From contig NZ_JAEF01000006.1 of NCBI RefSeq assembly GCF_000518765.1, forward strand, positions 124,001 to 188,000: a DNA stretch of 64,000 bases, given 5' to 3'. The notes under the pieces were generated by a model, which worked only from the letters and a program-made list of their open reading frames with translations, was not told where the DNA came from and made no database searches. Below are positions 1-8,131 of this stretch, one piece after another. Both the position numbers and the translations under genes were made by a program. The first letter of the stretch is position 1; every line of letters begins with the position of its first letter. The DNA is from Ruminococcus flavefaciens ATCC 19208 (lineage in GTDB: Bacteria > Bacillota > Clostridia > Oscillospirales > Ruminococcaceae).

Positions 1-745
1 TATCATTTCCGCTGGGAAGTTCGTCACTGCTGCCGTTTCCGTCGCTTTGTACAAGATCGGCAGCAGTAAGGATCTCATTGCGTATATCATAAGTTACATC
101 GAGATCCACGGTCATATCCCTGCCGTAGATGATTTCGCCTGTTATAGGTGCTGCAGTGGTTGTGCTGACAGGCTGAGGAGATGGCTTTGTAGTTGAAGCA
201 GAATGCTGAGATTCACGGGAGTCTGTTGTTCTGACGGGTGTAGTTTTTGTGGTACGTGGTGTTGCAGTATCATTGTTAGGTCTGTTTGTTTTTGCAGTTA
301 CGCGCGGAGCTGTATTATCATCATCTTCATCAGGCGCTTTATCTGTGTCGGTAGTTTTTTCGGCCTGATCCTTTTGATCGGTAGAAACTGCCTTTGTAGT
401 CGCTGTTGTATTTTTGCCACCTTTATCGGCAGCAGTGGTAGTTACAGCTGATGAGGTATCTGCGGTAGTCTGAGCAGATACTTCAATAACTCTATTTTCC
501 GTAGTTGCAGCTATCTCGTCTGTATTCTGATACATATTCGGTTCTTGCTTTGGAAGTCGTGTTATTGCTGCGATGACCAGTGTGAGCATTGCAGCGGAAG
601 CTAAAGTCTTTATTACCAAAGGAAGCAAAGGCTTTCTCAGCTTTTCGGGTGTACGCTTCCTGAATTCGTCCGCAAACTGTTTTTTTCTGTCGGGGTCGGG
701 AATTTCAAAAGCTTCAAGCAGTTTTTCTTTTTCTTTATCTGTCAT
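1..745 (-). CDS. Thr-rich single-pass membrane protein, probable ECF anti-sigma partner (partial)
   Basis: The C-terminus lies beyond the left edge; about 248 residues are visible. The ATG at 743-745 follows a GGAGGAG ribosome site and overlaps the stop of the sigma-factor gene (ATGA), so the two are translationally coupled. The first ~45 residues are charged and cytosolic-looking (MTDKEKEKLLEAFEIPDPDR), followed by one hydrophobic segment at about residues 45-62 and then a long low-complexity Thr/Ser/Asp/Lys linker. A folded domain seems to begin near the window edge (GEIIYGRDMTVDLDVTYDI). The layout of a small cytosolic head, one TM helix and an extracytoplasmic part, directly downstream of an ECF sigma gene, is that of anti-sigma/RsgI-like sensors. 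I cannot see a recognised anti-sigma domain, so the role is inferred from context. Confidence 0.6.
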   Translation of the reverse strand, partial: MTDKEKEKLLEAFEIPDPDRKKQFADEFRKRTPEKLRKPLLPLVIKTLASAAMLTLVIAAITRLPKQEPNMYQNTDEIAATTENRVIEVSAQTTADTSSAVTTTAADKGGKNTTATTKAVSTDQKDQAEKTTDTDKAPDEDDDNTAPRVTAKTNRPNNDTATPRTTKTTPVRTTDSRESQHSASTTKPSPQPVSTTTAAPITGEIIYGRDMTVDLDVTYDIRNEILTAADLVQSDGNGSSDELPSGND

Positions 746-1203
746 ATTAACTCCTCCTTTCCCATGTACTCATTCAGCTGACCGAGGACACGGTTTATCC
801 TTCGGTTAAGTGCAAATCGTGAGATATTATAAAGCTTTGCCATTACATTTACAGGTACTCCGTTTATATACCTGAGGAGTATCAGCTCTCTGTCATCATC
901 TGAAAGTTTTTTAAGGGCGTTTTTCAGTTCCAGATCAGAGAGTACGTTTTCTTCAACATTTTCCGATGAAGCCTCTGTATCTGTAAGCTCATCGGTCTTA
1001 TGCTTTCTGAACTCATCTCTGCAAAGGTTGCCTGCGATAGTGTAGAGAAGCTGCAAAGTTTTGTCAATGCTGCTGTATTGAGGGTGTTCAAGGTAACGTA
1101 GGAAGGTCTCCTGAGTAATATCCTCAGCAGTCTCTTTGTGTTTTACTTTAATGTAGCAGTAGCGGTATATTTTATCGTATTGTTCGTCAATATCAAAAGC
1201 CAA
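742..1203 (-). CDS. ECF-type RNA polymerase sigma-70 factor
   Basis: This 153-residue protein has the two ECF regions. Region 2 covers about residues 5-70 (YDKIYRYCYIKVKHKETAED then ITQETFLRYLEH, the core and -10 binding helices). Region 4 covers about residues 95-145, with a helix-turn-helix around GVPVNVMAKLYNISRFALNR. The start is read as TTG at 1201-1203, seven bases after an AGGAGG site; no ATG gives a full region 2. The stop overlaps the ATG of the downstream Thr-rich membrane protein, which is likely its anti-sigma. Family knowledge: ECF factors direct RNA polymerase to stress or surface-sensing regulons. In cellulolytic clostridia similar pairs control polysaccharide-degradation genes. 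The target regulon here is unknown. Confidence 0.9.
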   Translation of the reverse strand: MAFDIDEQYDKIYRYCYIKVKHKETAEDITQETFLRYLEHPQYSSIDKTLQLLYTIAGNLCRDEFRKHKTDELTDTEASSENVEENVLSDLELKNALKKLSDDDRELILLRYINGVPVNVMAKLYNISRFALNRRINRVLGQLNEYMGKEELI

Positions 1204-1384
1204 AGAGACACCTCCTCATAAAAAATCATAGTATACATCATTACATTATATCACATAATAATGAAGAAAGCAACTAAGGAGAGAAAAATTTTTGAGCTTT
1301 TGTTATCGGAATAGAATATGCGGACGTATTTTCTGATGTTAACGCAGGTTAACAGACGGATAATTTTCCTATTTCTGAAAAACA
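1204..1384. other. Intergenic region between serpin gene and sigma gene
   Basis: This AT-rich stretch carries the sigma gene's AGGAGG site (minus strand, just above 1203) and presumably its promoter. I see no further gene or clear structure until the serpin terminator at 1385. Confidence 0.5.
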
Positions 1385-1408
1385 GGGGAACTTTGAATAA
1401 AGTCCCCC
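1385..1408 (-). terminator. Rho-independent terminator of serpin gene
   Basis: The arms are GGGG-A-ACTTT and AAAGT-CCCC around a GAAT loop. Read on the minus strand the stem is followed by TG and a run of five T, so it ends the serpin transcript. Confidence 0.7.
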
Positions 1409-1467
1409 TTTTGATTATCCCCCTTACAGGATATGTTTTATTGGAAGCTGCAAAGTGCAGTTACAGC

Positions 1468-2970
1468 TTATGAGAGTGAATTGAGTACACCGATGAAAAC
1501 AGGGATTGATGTCTGTGTATCTATGATACAGTAAACAAAAGGTCTGTCAAGGATAACTTTCTTCTGATCTTCGGGCTCGAATGCTTCGCCGTCGTTCATT
1601 GCAACAAGTGTTGCGGCAGCAGCCTTTGTGCCGTTTTCATCAAGGTCTATGAAGGTCTTGTGGACAACATAGCCTATGAAGATAGGGTGTACATCTGCTA
1701 TGGACGACATATTGGAGAAATCAGCTTTTTCATCACCCATGTTGAAAGCAGTGGGCATACCCATATTTATAAGGTAATCTGAAATGTTTTCTCCGTACTC
1801 ACATTTGAACTTAGGAAGCTTTACTTGGGCTTTTTCATATTTTTCTTTGTAGCTGCCGAGGATATTGCTGAGCTTTTCGGGAGTAAGATCTGTAACATAC
1901 TGTTCAACGGAAGTGCCTTCCTTGGGGAGAAGAGCAGCAAAGGCATATTTCCCGCCGCTGTAGTATTTCAGCATACCGTCGGTATCATCATCGCCGATAT
2001 AAACTTCGTCGCTGGAAAGCATTTTAGCTTCCTGCTCTGTACCGTCAGCAGCAGTGAACTTGCCATCTGCTATCTGGTATTTATCGTAAGGTCTCATCCA
2101 TTCTGCCTCGAAAGCAACTGCGTTAACAAGGTACATAACGTCGTCATCGCTGATCTGATTGAGGATACTCGGTATCATTTTGTTAGTTTTCTCGTTTACC
2201 CAGCCGTTTACATCTTCGAGTGTAGTATCATCAAAGGGAGCGATGTAGTATTCACTGTCGTAGTAGTCAACACACTTCTGTATAAACTCGGGGCGAGTTT
2301 GTATACGGTAAGGATTGTCGATAGCCCAGATAGAATTAGCTGTACTCATTGACCACTTGTTATATTCGGATTCATTGGGGTTAATTGTTCTTTTGCGCTG
2401 AGCAAGCAGATATTGGTCAAGCTCCTCTATGGACATACCGTTTCCAAGTACTTTTTCCATTTCTTCAAGTGTCTTGCCGTTTGCACCGTTGGCTGTCATT
2501 GCCAGTGCCTGCATTATGGAATAAGGAGATATCATGCTGTTCTCGCCCTGTTTTGTAGTGGCTTTCAGCATATCTACGGTGAATTTCATCTGGCTTTCGA
2601 TGAATTTTTCGTCAGCCTCTTTACCTTCTACAGCCGACTTGTTTATGCCTGCACAGAGATTTCTCGAATTCGGCGCATAGCTTGGCGTTGGAACACTGCT
2701 TATACATTCGATGAGCATTTTCCTCATTGCACTCAGATCGAAGATATCAAGCTCGCCGTCCTCGTTTACATCAGCATTGCTGATGTTTTTGAGCTCGCCG
2801 CTGCCATTGAGCCAGCGCTGGTACATTACTACGTCAGCAAGATTGAAGGAAGTGTCACCGTTTACGTCGCCTTTTACGGGTTCTTCAAGTGCGCTGACCG
2901 TTCCTGCAATACCTGACGGGATAGCGATACAAGCAGCTATAACTGCTGAGATGAGCTTTCTGAATTTCAT
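1468..2970 (-). CDS. Secreted serpin with N-terminal dockerin
   Basis: The 500 residues start with a signal peptide (about 1-27), then a dockerin at about 34-88 with two Ca-binding loops (GDVNGDTSFNLAD and ADVNEDGELDIFD), a short Pro/Ser linker, and a full serpin domain from about 105 to the end. The reactive-centre hinge is ENGTKAAAATLVAM. The run of small residues from P12 to P9 is the hallmark of inhibitory serpins that can insert the loop into sheet A. The loop to the DRPFVY strand is about five residues longer than in alpha-1-antitrypsin, so the P1 residue is uncertain. Dockerin-serpins are known from cellulosome producers and are thought to protect the complex from proteases. The start is supported by GAGGAGG upstream. 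It is divergent from the GH3 lipoprotein gene. Confidence 0.93.
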   Translation of the reverse strand: MKFRKLISAVIAACIAIPSGIAGTVSALEEPVKGDVNGDTSFNLADVVMYQRWLNGSGELKNISNADVNEDGELDIFDLSAMRKMLIECISSVPTPSYAPNSRNLCAGINKSAVEGKEADEKFIESQMKFTVDMLKATTKQGENSMISPYSIMQALAMTANGANGKTLEEMEKVLGNGMSIEELDQYLLAQRKRTINPNESEYNKWSMSTANSIWAIDNPYRIQTRPEFIQKCVDYYDSEYYIAPFDDTTLEDVNGWVNEKTNKMIPSILNQISDDDVMYLVNAVAFEAEWMRPYDKYQIADGKFTAADGTEQEAKMLSSDEVYIGDDDTDGMLKYYSGGKYAFAALLPKEGTSVEQYVTDLTPEKLSNILGSYKEKYEKAQVKLPKFKCEYGENISDYLINMGMPTAFNMGDEKADFSNMSSIADVHPIFIGYVVHKTFIDLDENGTKAAAATLVAMNDGEAFEPEDQKKVILDRPFVYCIIDTQTSIPVFIGVLNSLS

Positions 2971-3101
2971 AAAAAAACCTCCTCATATTTTAATTCTTAG
3001 CGAAGTCTTTCGCTTTTCATATACATTAACGGAAAAAAAGGGGAGATGTGCGGCTGGAAATGTAAACATTTTATGAATTGAAGCAGGTGGAACAGGGCGA
3101 T

Positions 3102-3130
3102 TTGACAAAAAAATCTTTAGATGTTATAAT
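3102..3130 (+). promoter_or_regulatory. Sigma-A promoter of GH3 gene
   Basis: TTGACA at 3102-3107 and TATAAT at 3125-3130 are separated by exactly 17 bp, both consensus. This sits 45 bp before the GH3 start codon. Confidence 0.85.
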
Positions 3131-3174
3131 GATTTTATTATTTTTACGTATTTAATAATGTAAAGGAGAAAGCT

Positions 3175-5133
3175 ATGAAAAAAGTCGTTTCAATATTGCT
3201 GTCACTTGCTATGATAACTGTTTTAGCATCATGTTCAGACAAAAAAAGTGAAAACAGTACTGAAAAAGCTGAAACAACAACCGAAACAACAACGGCTGCT
3301 GCCGCTACAACAGATAACAGCGTAAGCGAACAGTTTAAGTATGAAAAGTACGCTTCCATGACTCCCGAGGAAATAACTGCGCAGCTCAATCTTGAGCAGA
3401 AAGCAGCTCAGATGGTTCAGCCTGCTATATATATGGTGATAGATGAGCCCGAAGAGATAATGAAGGAGGAAGACTACGGCAGCGTTCTCGGTGAGCTTTC
3501 AGGTATGGAATTTACCTGTCAGGAGTGGCAGGAGACGATAGATGAGCTACAGAAGGGGGCTGTAAATTCAGAAGCAGGCATACCTTTTATATACGGAATG
3601 GATCATGCACACGGCGTTAACTATTGCCTTGATACAGTAATATTTCCGCATAATATCGGTATCGGAGCTGCCAACGATGAAGAGCTGACATATAAAATGG
3701 GACAAGTCGTTGCAGATGAAGCAAGGCTATGCCATATGCCGTGGAACTTTTTCCCTGTAGTAACTCCATCTGTTGACCCTCGCTGGGGACGTACATACGA
3801 GTGCTACAGTTCTGACCTTGATATTATATCAAAGCTTGGATCTTCATACATAAAGGGCTATATCGACGGCGGCGGAATAACCTGCGCCAAGCACTTCTTT
3901 GCTGAGGGAAGTGCTGCATACGGTACAGGCGAGGACTCAATGAACGGTGAGGAGTTCGTTGACAGACTCATAGATCGCGGTAACGCTGAACTTTCCGATG
4001 ATGAGATAAACAAGCTCCTTAAAGTATATCAGGATATGATAGATGCAGGTACACAGACTATAATGATAAGTCATGCTTCGCTTAACGGTGTAAAAATGCA
4101 TGAGAACAAGAAGTACATAATGATGCTCAAGGAAGAAATGGGCTTTGAGGGCTTTATCGTCAGCGACTGGGAGTCTATCCAGAATATTCCCGACAAGAGC
4201 TATGAGGAGCAGGTAGTTGCTGCCATAAATGCAGGTATAGATATGCTCATGGAGCCGAATAAATTTGATGAAGCAAAAGATGCTATCATTAATGCTGTAA
4301 AGAACGGTGATATCACTGAGGAGCGTGTCAACGATGCTGTTACACGTATAATCAAGGTCAAGAAGGAAAACGGTTATTTTGATGATCCGATGTTTGAGAA
4401 GTCGGCAACAAAGCAAAAGACAACAGGTTCAGACGAGTACAGGGAGATCGCTGAAAAGCTTGTTGAGGAAAGCCTTGTACTGCTGAAAAACGATAATAAT
4501 GTACTTCCTATAAAGAGCGGCTCTTCTGTTTATGTTATAGGTCCTGCTTCCGATGATGCAAGTGTACAGTGCGGCGGCTGGACTCTTGACTGGGCTGAGA
4601 GCTATACAAGGGTCATTCCAGGAGTAACTACAGTACTTGAAGCTTTCAAGGCATATGCCGAGTCATACGGTATAAAAGTTATCACCAATCCCGATGAGGC
4701 GAAAAATGCGGATATTGTTGTAAATGTTCTCGGCGAGCAGGTATATTCCGAGTGGAACGGCGACAGCGAGGATATGGAGCTTTGCGGCAAGCTCGGACTT
4801 GAAAAGAACCGTATGGCTATTGACGAAGCTAAGAAGCTTGGCAAGCCTACTGTTACCTGTATAGTTGCAGGCAGACAGGTGATACTTGACAAGGCTGACT
4901 ATGACAGCTGGGACAGCGTGGTAATGTGCTATCTCCCAGGCTCTGAGGGCAAGGGCATATCCGATGTGCTTTGCGGCTGTGCTGATTTCAAGGGCAAGCT
5001 CCCTTCACCGTGGTACAGCTCTGTAGATCAGATAGGTACTGATAAATGCTGGTTTGAAAAGGGCTACGGACTTTCATACGGTGACGGCTTCAAGCCTCTT
5101 GATGAGCCTGAACGCGTGAGTGCGGCTGAATAA
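3175..5133 (+). CDS. GH3-family glycoside hydrolase lipoprotein (beta-glucosidase-like)
   Basis: The 652-residue protein begins with a lipoprotein signal (lipobox VLASC, Cys20) and an acidic Thr-rich spacer, so it should sit on the outer face of the membrane. Residues about 55-400 form the GH3 TIM-barrel: PFIYGMDHAHGVNY, DPRWGR, KHFFAEG and the nucleophile motif GFIVSDWE, in which D331 is the expected catalytic nucleophile. Residues about 420-640 form the alpha/beta sandwich domain (VEESLVLLKNDNNVLPI). The C-terminal fibronectin-like domain of many beta-glucosidases is absent. Likely role: removing glucose or short beta-glucan ends from oligosaccharides released by cellulosomal enzymes. Exact substrate is not readable; beta-glucosidase, xylosidase and glucan exohydrolase activity all occur in GH3. 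It has its own consensus promoter and terminator. Confidence 0.92.
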   Translation: MKKVVSILLSLAMITVLASCSDKKSENSTEKAETTTETTTAAAATTDNSVSEQFKYEKYASMTPEEITAQLNLEQKAAQMVQPAIYMVIDEPEEIMKEEDYGSVLGELSGMEFTCQEWQETIDELQKGAVNSEAGIPFIYGMDHAHGVNYCLDTVIFPHNIGIGAANDEELTYKMGQVVADEARLCHMPWNFFPVVTPSVDPRWGRTYECYSSDLDIISKLGSSYIKGYIDGGGITCAKHFFAEGSAAYGTGEDSMNGEEFVDRLIDRGNAELSDDEINKLLKVYQDMIDAGTQTIMISHASLNGVKMHENKKYIMMLKEEMGFEGFIVSDWESIQNIPDKSYEEQVVAAINAGIDMLMEPNKFDEAKDAIINAVKNGDITEERVNDAVTRIIKVKKENGYFDDPMFEKSATKQKTTGSDEYREIAEKLVEESLVLLKNDNNVLPIKSGSSVYVIGPASDDASVQCGGWTLDWAESYTRVIPGVTTVLEAFKAYAESYGIKVITNPDEAKNADIVVNVLGEQVYSEWNGDSEDMELCGKLGLEKNRMAIDEAKKLGKPTVTCIVAGRQVILDKADYDSWDSVVMCYLPGSEGKGISDVLCGCADFKGKLPSPWYSSVDQIGTDKCWFEKGYGLSYGDGFKPLDEPERVSAAE

Positions 5134-5144
5134 ATTGTAAATAT

Positions 5145-5181
5145 GGCAGTATCCTGCATTGAAGGCGGGCTACTGCCTTTT
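5145..5181 (+). terminator. Terminator of GH3 gene
   Basis: GGCAGTA at 5145-5151 pairs with TACTGCC at 5171-5177, followed by TTTT. Confidence 0.65.
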
Positions 5182-5194
5182 ATGTTTATTATAC

Positions 5195-5223
5195 TTGACA
5201 AATCACTGTACGTATGTTACAAT
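5195..5223 (+). promoter_or_regulatory. Sigma-A promoter of ABC-F leader
   Basis: TTGACA at 5195-5200 and TACAAT at 5218-5223 have a 17 bp spacer. Transcription would start near 5230, about 270 bases before the ABC-F start codon, giving a long leader. Confidence 0.85.
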
Positions 5224-5251
5224 ATAAAAAAATCCAAAGAGAGGTGTCAGG

Positions 5252-5263
5252 ATGAAAAGATAA
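5252..5263 (+). CDS. Three-residue leader peptide MKR (upstream ORF)
   Basis: An AGAGAGGTG ribosome site six bases upstream is followed by ATG AAA AGA TAA, encoding Met-Lys-Arg-stop. The combination of a strong site and an immediate stop, right after the promoter of an antibiotic-resistance-type ABC-F gene, fits a ribosome-stalling regulatory ORF. It makes no useful protein; its role would be to sense ribosome-targeting drugs. This is inference from position and form. Confidence 0.6.
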   Translation: MKR

Positions 5264-5498
5264 TCTGCTTTTGAACACATGAATAATTACTTGACAGTGT
5301 GGAATTTGCCGTACTGTCTTATCATGTTGCCAAAAGTGGATTATGTTCTCATAACCTCTTTTTTGCGTATATATGTCACAATATAGGTGTATTGTGATGT
5401 TATCCCTCCGACCATGAGGTTATAAGTATGTAATGGAACTGTTTGGCAGCAAATGGTTCTGCTTTTTTGCATACAGGACCGTGGAAGGAGGAATTTTT
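5264..5498 (+). promoter_or_regulatory. Attenuator leader of the ABC-F gene
   Basis: About 235 non-coding bases contain several hairpins: GACAGT/ACTGTC (5293-5298 and 5313-5318), an intrinsic terminator at 5331-5364, a perfect TCACAATA/TATTGTGA hairpin (5376-5383 and 5390-5397), and near 5443-5465 a short GCAG/CTGC hairpin with six T. GAGGTTAT (about 5415) can pair with the terminator's ATAACCTC arm, and TTTGGCA (about 5442) with TGCCAAA (about 5328-5334), giving alternative folds. This is what a drug-responsive attenuator would need, but I have not computed the folds. Confidence 0.6.
5331..5364 (+). terminator. Leader terminator before ABC-F gene
   Basis: AAAAG-GG-TTATG (5332-5345, with one mismatch and one bulged A) pairs with CATAACC-CTCTTTT, loop TTCT, tail of six T at 5359-5364. 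It would stop transcription about 135 bases before the ABC-F start. Confidence 0.65.
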
Positions 5499-7025
5499 AT
5501 GTCACAGATCAGAGTTAACGATCTTACATTTTATTACGAAGGAAGCTATGACAATATATTCGAGAACGTATCCTTTTCAATTGATACCAACTGGAAGCTT
5601 GGTTTTATCGGCAGGAACGGAAAGGGGAAAACTACCTTCCTCAATCTTCTGCTTGGAAAATATCAGTACAGAGGCAGCATAGATTCTTCTGTAAAATTCG
5701 AGTATTTCCCGTATCATGTCAGCGATGCTCAGAGAGAAATGACAGGTTCTGAGCTGATTTACGAACTGAGGAACGAGTGCGAGGAATGGCGTGTGATATG
5801 CGAGCTTGAAAAGCTTGGAGAAACTGCGGAAATACTCTACAGAGGCTTTTGCACACTCAGTCTTGGTGAACAGACAAAGGTGCTGCTTGCAGTGCTTTTT
5901 TCTGGTGAGAATGAGTTCCTGCTAATAGACGAGCCTACAAATCACCTTGACTATGAAGCACGTGAAAAGGTAAAGGAGTATCTTTCGGGAAAGAAAGGCT
6001 TTATTCTTGTATCCCATGACCGAGACCTGCTTGATGCCTGCATCGACCATGTACTTGTGTTTAACCGTAAAAGTATAGAGGTGCAGAGCGGTAATTTCTC
6101 TGTGTGGTGGGAGAACAAACAGCGCAAAGAAAGCTTTGCGATCGCTGAAAACGAAAAGCATAAAAAAGAGATACGCAAGCTAAGACAGGCTGCGAAAAAA
6201 ACTTCTGATTGGGCTGATAAAAACGAGCGTACAAAAATAGGCTTTGATCCAATAAAGGAAAATGATCGCTGTATCTCTACGCGATCGTTTATAGGCGCTA
6301 AAACCAAGAAGATGCAGAGCAGAGTCAAGAATATCGAAAAGCGCATAGACCGTCAGATTGAGGAAAAAGAGGGACTTCTCAGCGATATCGAAAGAACTAA
6401 ACAGCTGAAGCTTGAAAAGCTTACCCATTACAGGAAAAATCTTATCAGCTTTGCAGATTACAGTCTGAGATACAATGATTCGGAGTCGGCTGTGCTTGAC
6501 GGCATAAGCTTTAATGTGGAGAGCGGTGAACGCATTGCACTGCACGGCAGTAACGGCTGCGGAAAGTCTACTCTTATAAAAGCGATACTGAATAAAGCGG
6601 GATACAACGATGTTATCAGCAATATAACCGAAAAGGGGACTTGCGATATCGCATCAGGGCTCATAATATCCTATATCGACCAGAATACAAGAGAACTTTG
6701 CGGAAGTATAGAGGATTACTGTGAGAAGCACGGACTTGACAGAAGTATGTTCTGCACTATTCTGCGCAATCTGAATCTTGAACGCGTACAGCTTTCAAAG
6801 GATATTTCAGAGTTTTCTGAGGGACAGAAAAAGAAGGTGCTTATTGCAGCAAGTCTGCTTACACCTGCACATATTTATATATGGGACGAACCTCTCAATT
6901 ATATTGATGTTTTTTCACGTATACAGCTTGAAGAACTGTTGCTTGAATATCAGCCTACTATGCTTTTTGTAGAGCATGATGTGAGATTTCGTGAGAAAAT
7001 ATGCACGCGCGCAATAGAGCTTTAG
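5499..7025 (+). CDS. ABC-F ribosomal protection protein, Lsa-type
   Basis: This 508-residue protein has two ABC ATPase domains and no membrane segments. NBD1 has Walker A GRNGKGKTT (about residues 38-46), signature LSLGEQ and Walker B FLLIDEP (about 140). A charged helical linker (about 215-310, interdomain arm) contacts the ribosome in this family. NBD2 has Walker A GSNGCGKST (about 349), signature FSEGQ and Walker B IYIWDEP. The TNWKLGFIGRNGKGKTT stretch is characteristic of the Lsa/clostridial CplR group. These proteins bind the ribosomal E site and displace lincosamides, pleuromutilins and streptogramin A. The ATG at 5499 is chosen for its GGAAGGAGG site; an in-frame ATG at 5433 lacks one. 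Regulation is likely by the leader upstream. Confidence 0.88.
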   Translation: MSQIRVNDLTFYYEGSYDNIFENVSFSIDTNWKLGFIGRNGKGKTTFLNLLLGKYQYRGSIDSSVKFEYFPYHVSDAQREMTGSELIYELRNECEEWRVICELEKLGETAEILYRGFCTLSLGEQTKVLLAVLFSGENEFLLIDEPTNHLDYEAREKVKEYLSGKKGFILVSHDRDLLDACIDHVLVFNRKSIEVQSGNFSVWWENKQRKESFAIAENEKHKKEIRKLRQAAKKTSDWADKNERTKIGFDPIKENDRCISTRSFIGAKTKKMQSRVKNIEKRIDRQIEEKEGLLSDIERTKQLKLEKLTHYRKNLISFADYSLRYNDSESAVLDGISFNVESGERIALHGSNGCGKSTLIKAILNKAGYNDVISNITEKGTCDIASGLIISYIDQNTRELCGSIEDYCEKHGLDRSMFCTILRNLNLERVQLSKDISEFSEGQKKKVLIAASLLTPAHIYIWDEPLNYIDVFSRIQLEELLLEYQPTMLFVEHDVRFREKICTRAIEL

Positions 7026-7036
7026 TAAAACAGGAA

Positions 7037-7066
7037 CCGCAGGATAAATACGTCCTGCGGCTCTTT
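7037..7066 (+). terminator. Terminator of ABC-F gene
   Basis: CCGCAGGA (7037-7044) and TCCTGCGG (7053-7060) form an 8 bp GC-rich stem followed by CTCTTTA. Confidence 0.7.
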
Positions 7067-7382
7067 ATATTTCCCTTTGGCACATCTTTTTTTACATATT
7101 ATACTATATTTGATTATTAAAATGAAATATACTAATTGTTTATAAGTGTGACCTGCATCGAACATAATATGTGGGCGAATGAAATGTCAGATTTTGTCTC
7201 TGAAATAGGCTAAAGCGACCGTATTATATGGTCGAGTGAACTTATATTAGTTTGATATTGATATCGGATATTCACTTCCTAAGAATATGGCATGAGGTAG
7301 ATATATATGAAAAATTTCATAGCTTTATAATTGCAGGGGCATAATATGAGGATATGGGTGCTTTATGCGGGTGAAGTGGTAA
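7067..7382. other. 316-base AT-rich intergenic region
   Basis: It holds no convincing gene. A short hairpin CGACC/GGTCG lies near 7217-7235. Two tiny ORFs with possible ribosome sites are present (MKNFIAL from about 7308; a 22-codon ORF from about 7347 that runs through the next promoter). I give neither gene status. Confidence 0.4.
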
Positions 7383-7411
7383 TTGACATTTTGAAAAATA
7401 TGATATATAAT
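7383..7411 (+). promoter_or_regulatory. Sigma-A promoter of the VWA operon
   Basis: TTGACA at 7383-7388, 17 bp spacer, TATAAT at 7406-7411; consensus in both boxes. Confidence 0.85.
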
Positions 7412-7435
7412 ATATAAAATGTAATTTTTAAAACC

Positions 7436-8131
7436 ATGATTACGGGGGGGATGACGTTGAAAAAATATTTAGGACAGATAATATTCAATGTGTGCGTTGC
7501 TGCAATATCGGTATTACTGTTCGGATGTACTGATCTTCTTGATTCTGCGATATTGTCGATAATAGTGATAATTGCCATGGTGGCACTTCTGTCATGGGGT
7601 AATTATTTTTTTATCAGAGCTGCCAGCCTTGGAAGAAAGGCTTTTCAGCGCGCGTATATAATAGATGAGCATACTTTTGAATCTTTGAATCAGCCTGAGG
7701 ATTATATCGAGGTAATGAAAGACCTGAAGGACTATGCTCCTTGCCGTCAGGAAGCTTCAAGGCTTATTGAACAGTGGGAAGCATTTCAGAAGAAATCTGT
7801 TACCCTTAATGCAATAAGTGACGGAGCAGGAGTTTATGAGCTTGTAAATCAGGATATACAGTCGGTAATGCTCAGCAATATGATGCTCTTTATGAAGCGA
7901 ACCGCTATAATACAGTCTGCTTCGCGCAACGGTGAACTCAATATGCACAAGGATTATCTTAGAATGCTTACAGGAAGAAACGAAAAGATACTTAACGATT
8001 ATACAAATCTGCTTATTGAGGTATCTCAGATGACGGACAGTGAAAGAAAGAATACCGAGATAAAATCGCTGAGACTTATAATAGAATCTATACATGATTA
8101 TAAGAAAGAAATGGAAAGTGAGGATATATAA
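7436..8131 (+). CDS. Uncharacterised membrane-anchored helical protein, partner of VWA protein
   Basis: Up to 231 residues. Two hydrophobic segments lie near the N-terminus (about 16-34 and 37-60), followed by a ~170-residue soluble, helix-rich, charged part with no motif that I recognise (SDGAGVYELVNQDIQSVML, RMLTGRNEKILNDYTNLLIE). The start is uncertain: ATG at 7436 has no ribosome site, ATG at 7451 abuts a run of G, and TTG at 7457 sits six bases after GGGGGG, which is the best spacing. The stop shares one base with the start of the VWA gene (TAATG), so both are made together. A membrane scaffold or partner for the VWA protein is likely, but that is context only. Confidence 0.75.
   Translation: MITGGMTLKKYLGQIIFNVCVAAISVLLFGCTDLLDSAILSIIVIIAMVALLSWGNYFFIRAASLGRKAFQRAYIIDEHTFESLNQPEDYIEVMKDLKDYAPCRQEASRLIEQWEAFQKKSVTLNAISDGAGVYELVNQDIQSVMLSNMMLFMKRTAIIQSASRNGELNMHKDYLRMLTGRNEKILNDYTNLLIEVSQMTDSERKNTEIKSLRLIIESIHDYKKEMESEDI

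Noticed and set aside
203-451. Plus-strand 82-codon ORF rich in Cys/Ser
   Set aside because: It is antisense to the Thr-rich linker of the minus-strand membrane protein and has no ribosome site.
5291-5320. TTGACA at 5291 as a second promoter for the ABC-F gene
   Set aside because: No -10 box at 16-18 bp; the bases form the GACAGT/ACTGTC hairpin instead.
7308-7420. Two small ORFs before the VWA operon
   Set aside because: The first has only seven residues; the second runs through the -35 and -10 boxes of a consensus promoter. No sign of function.
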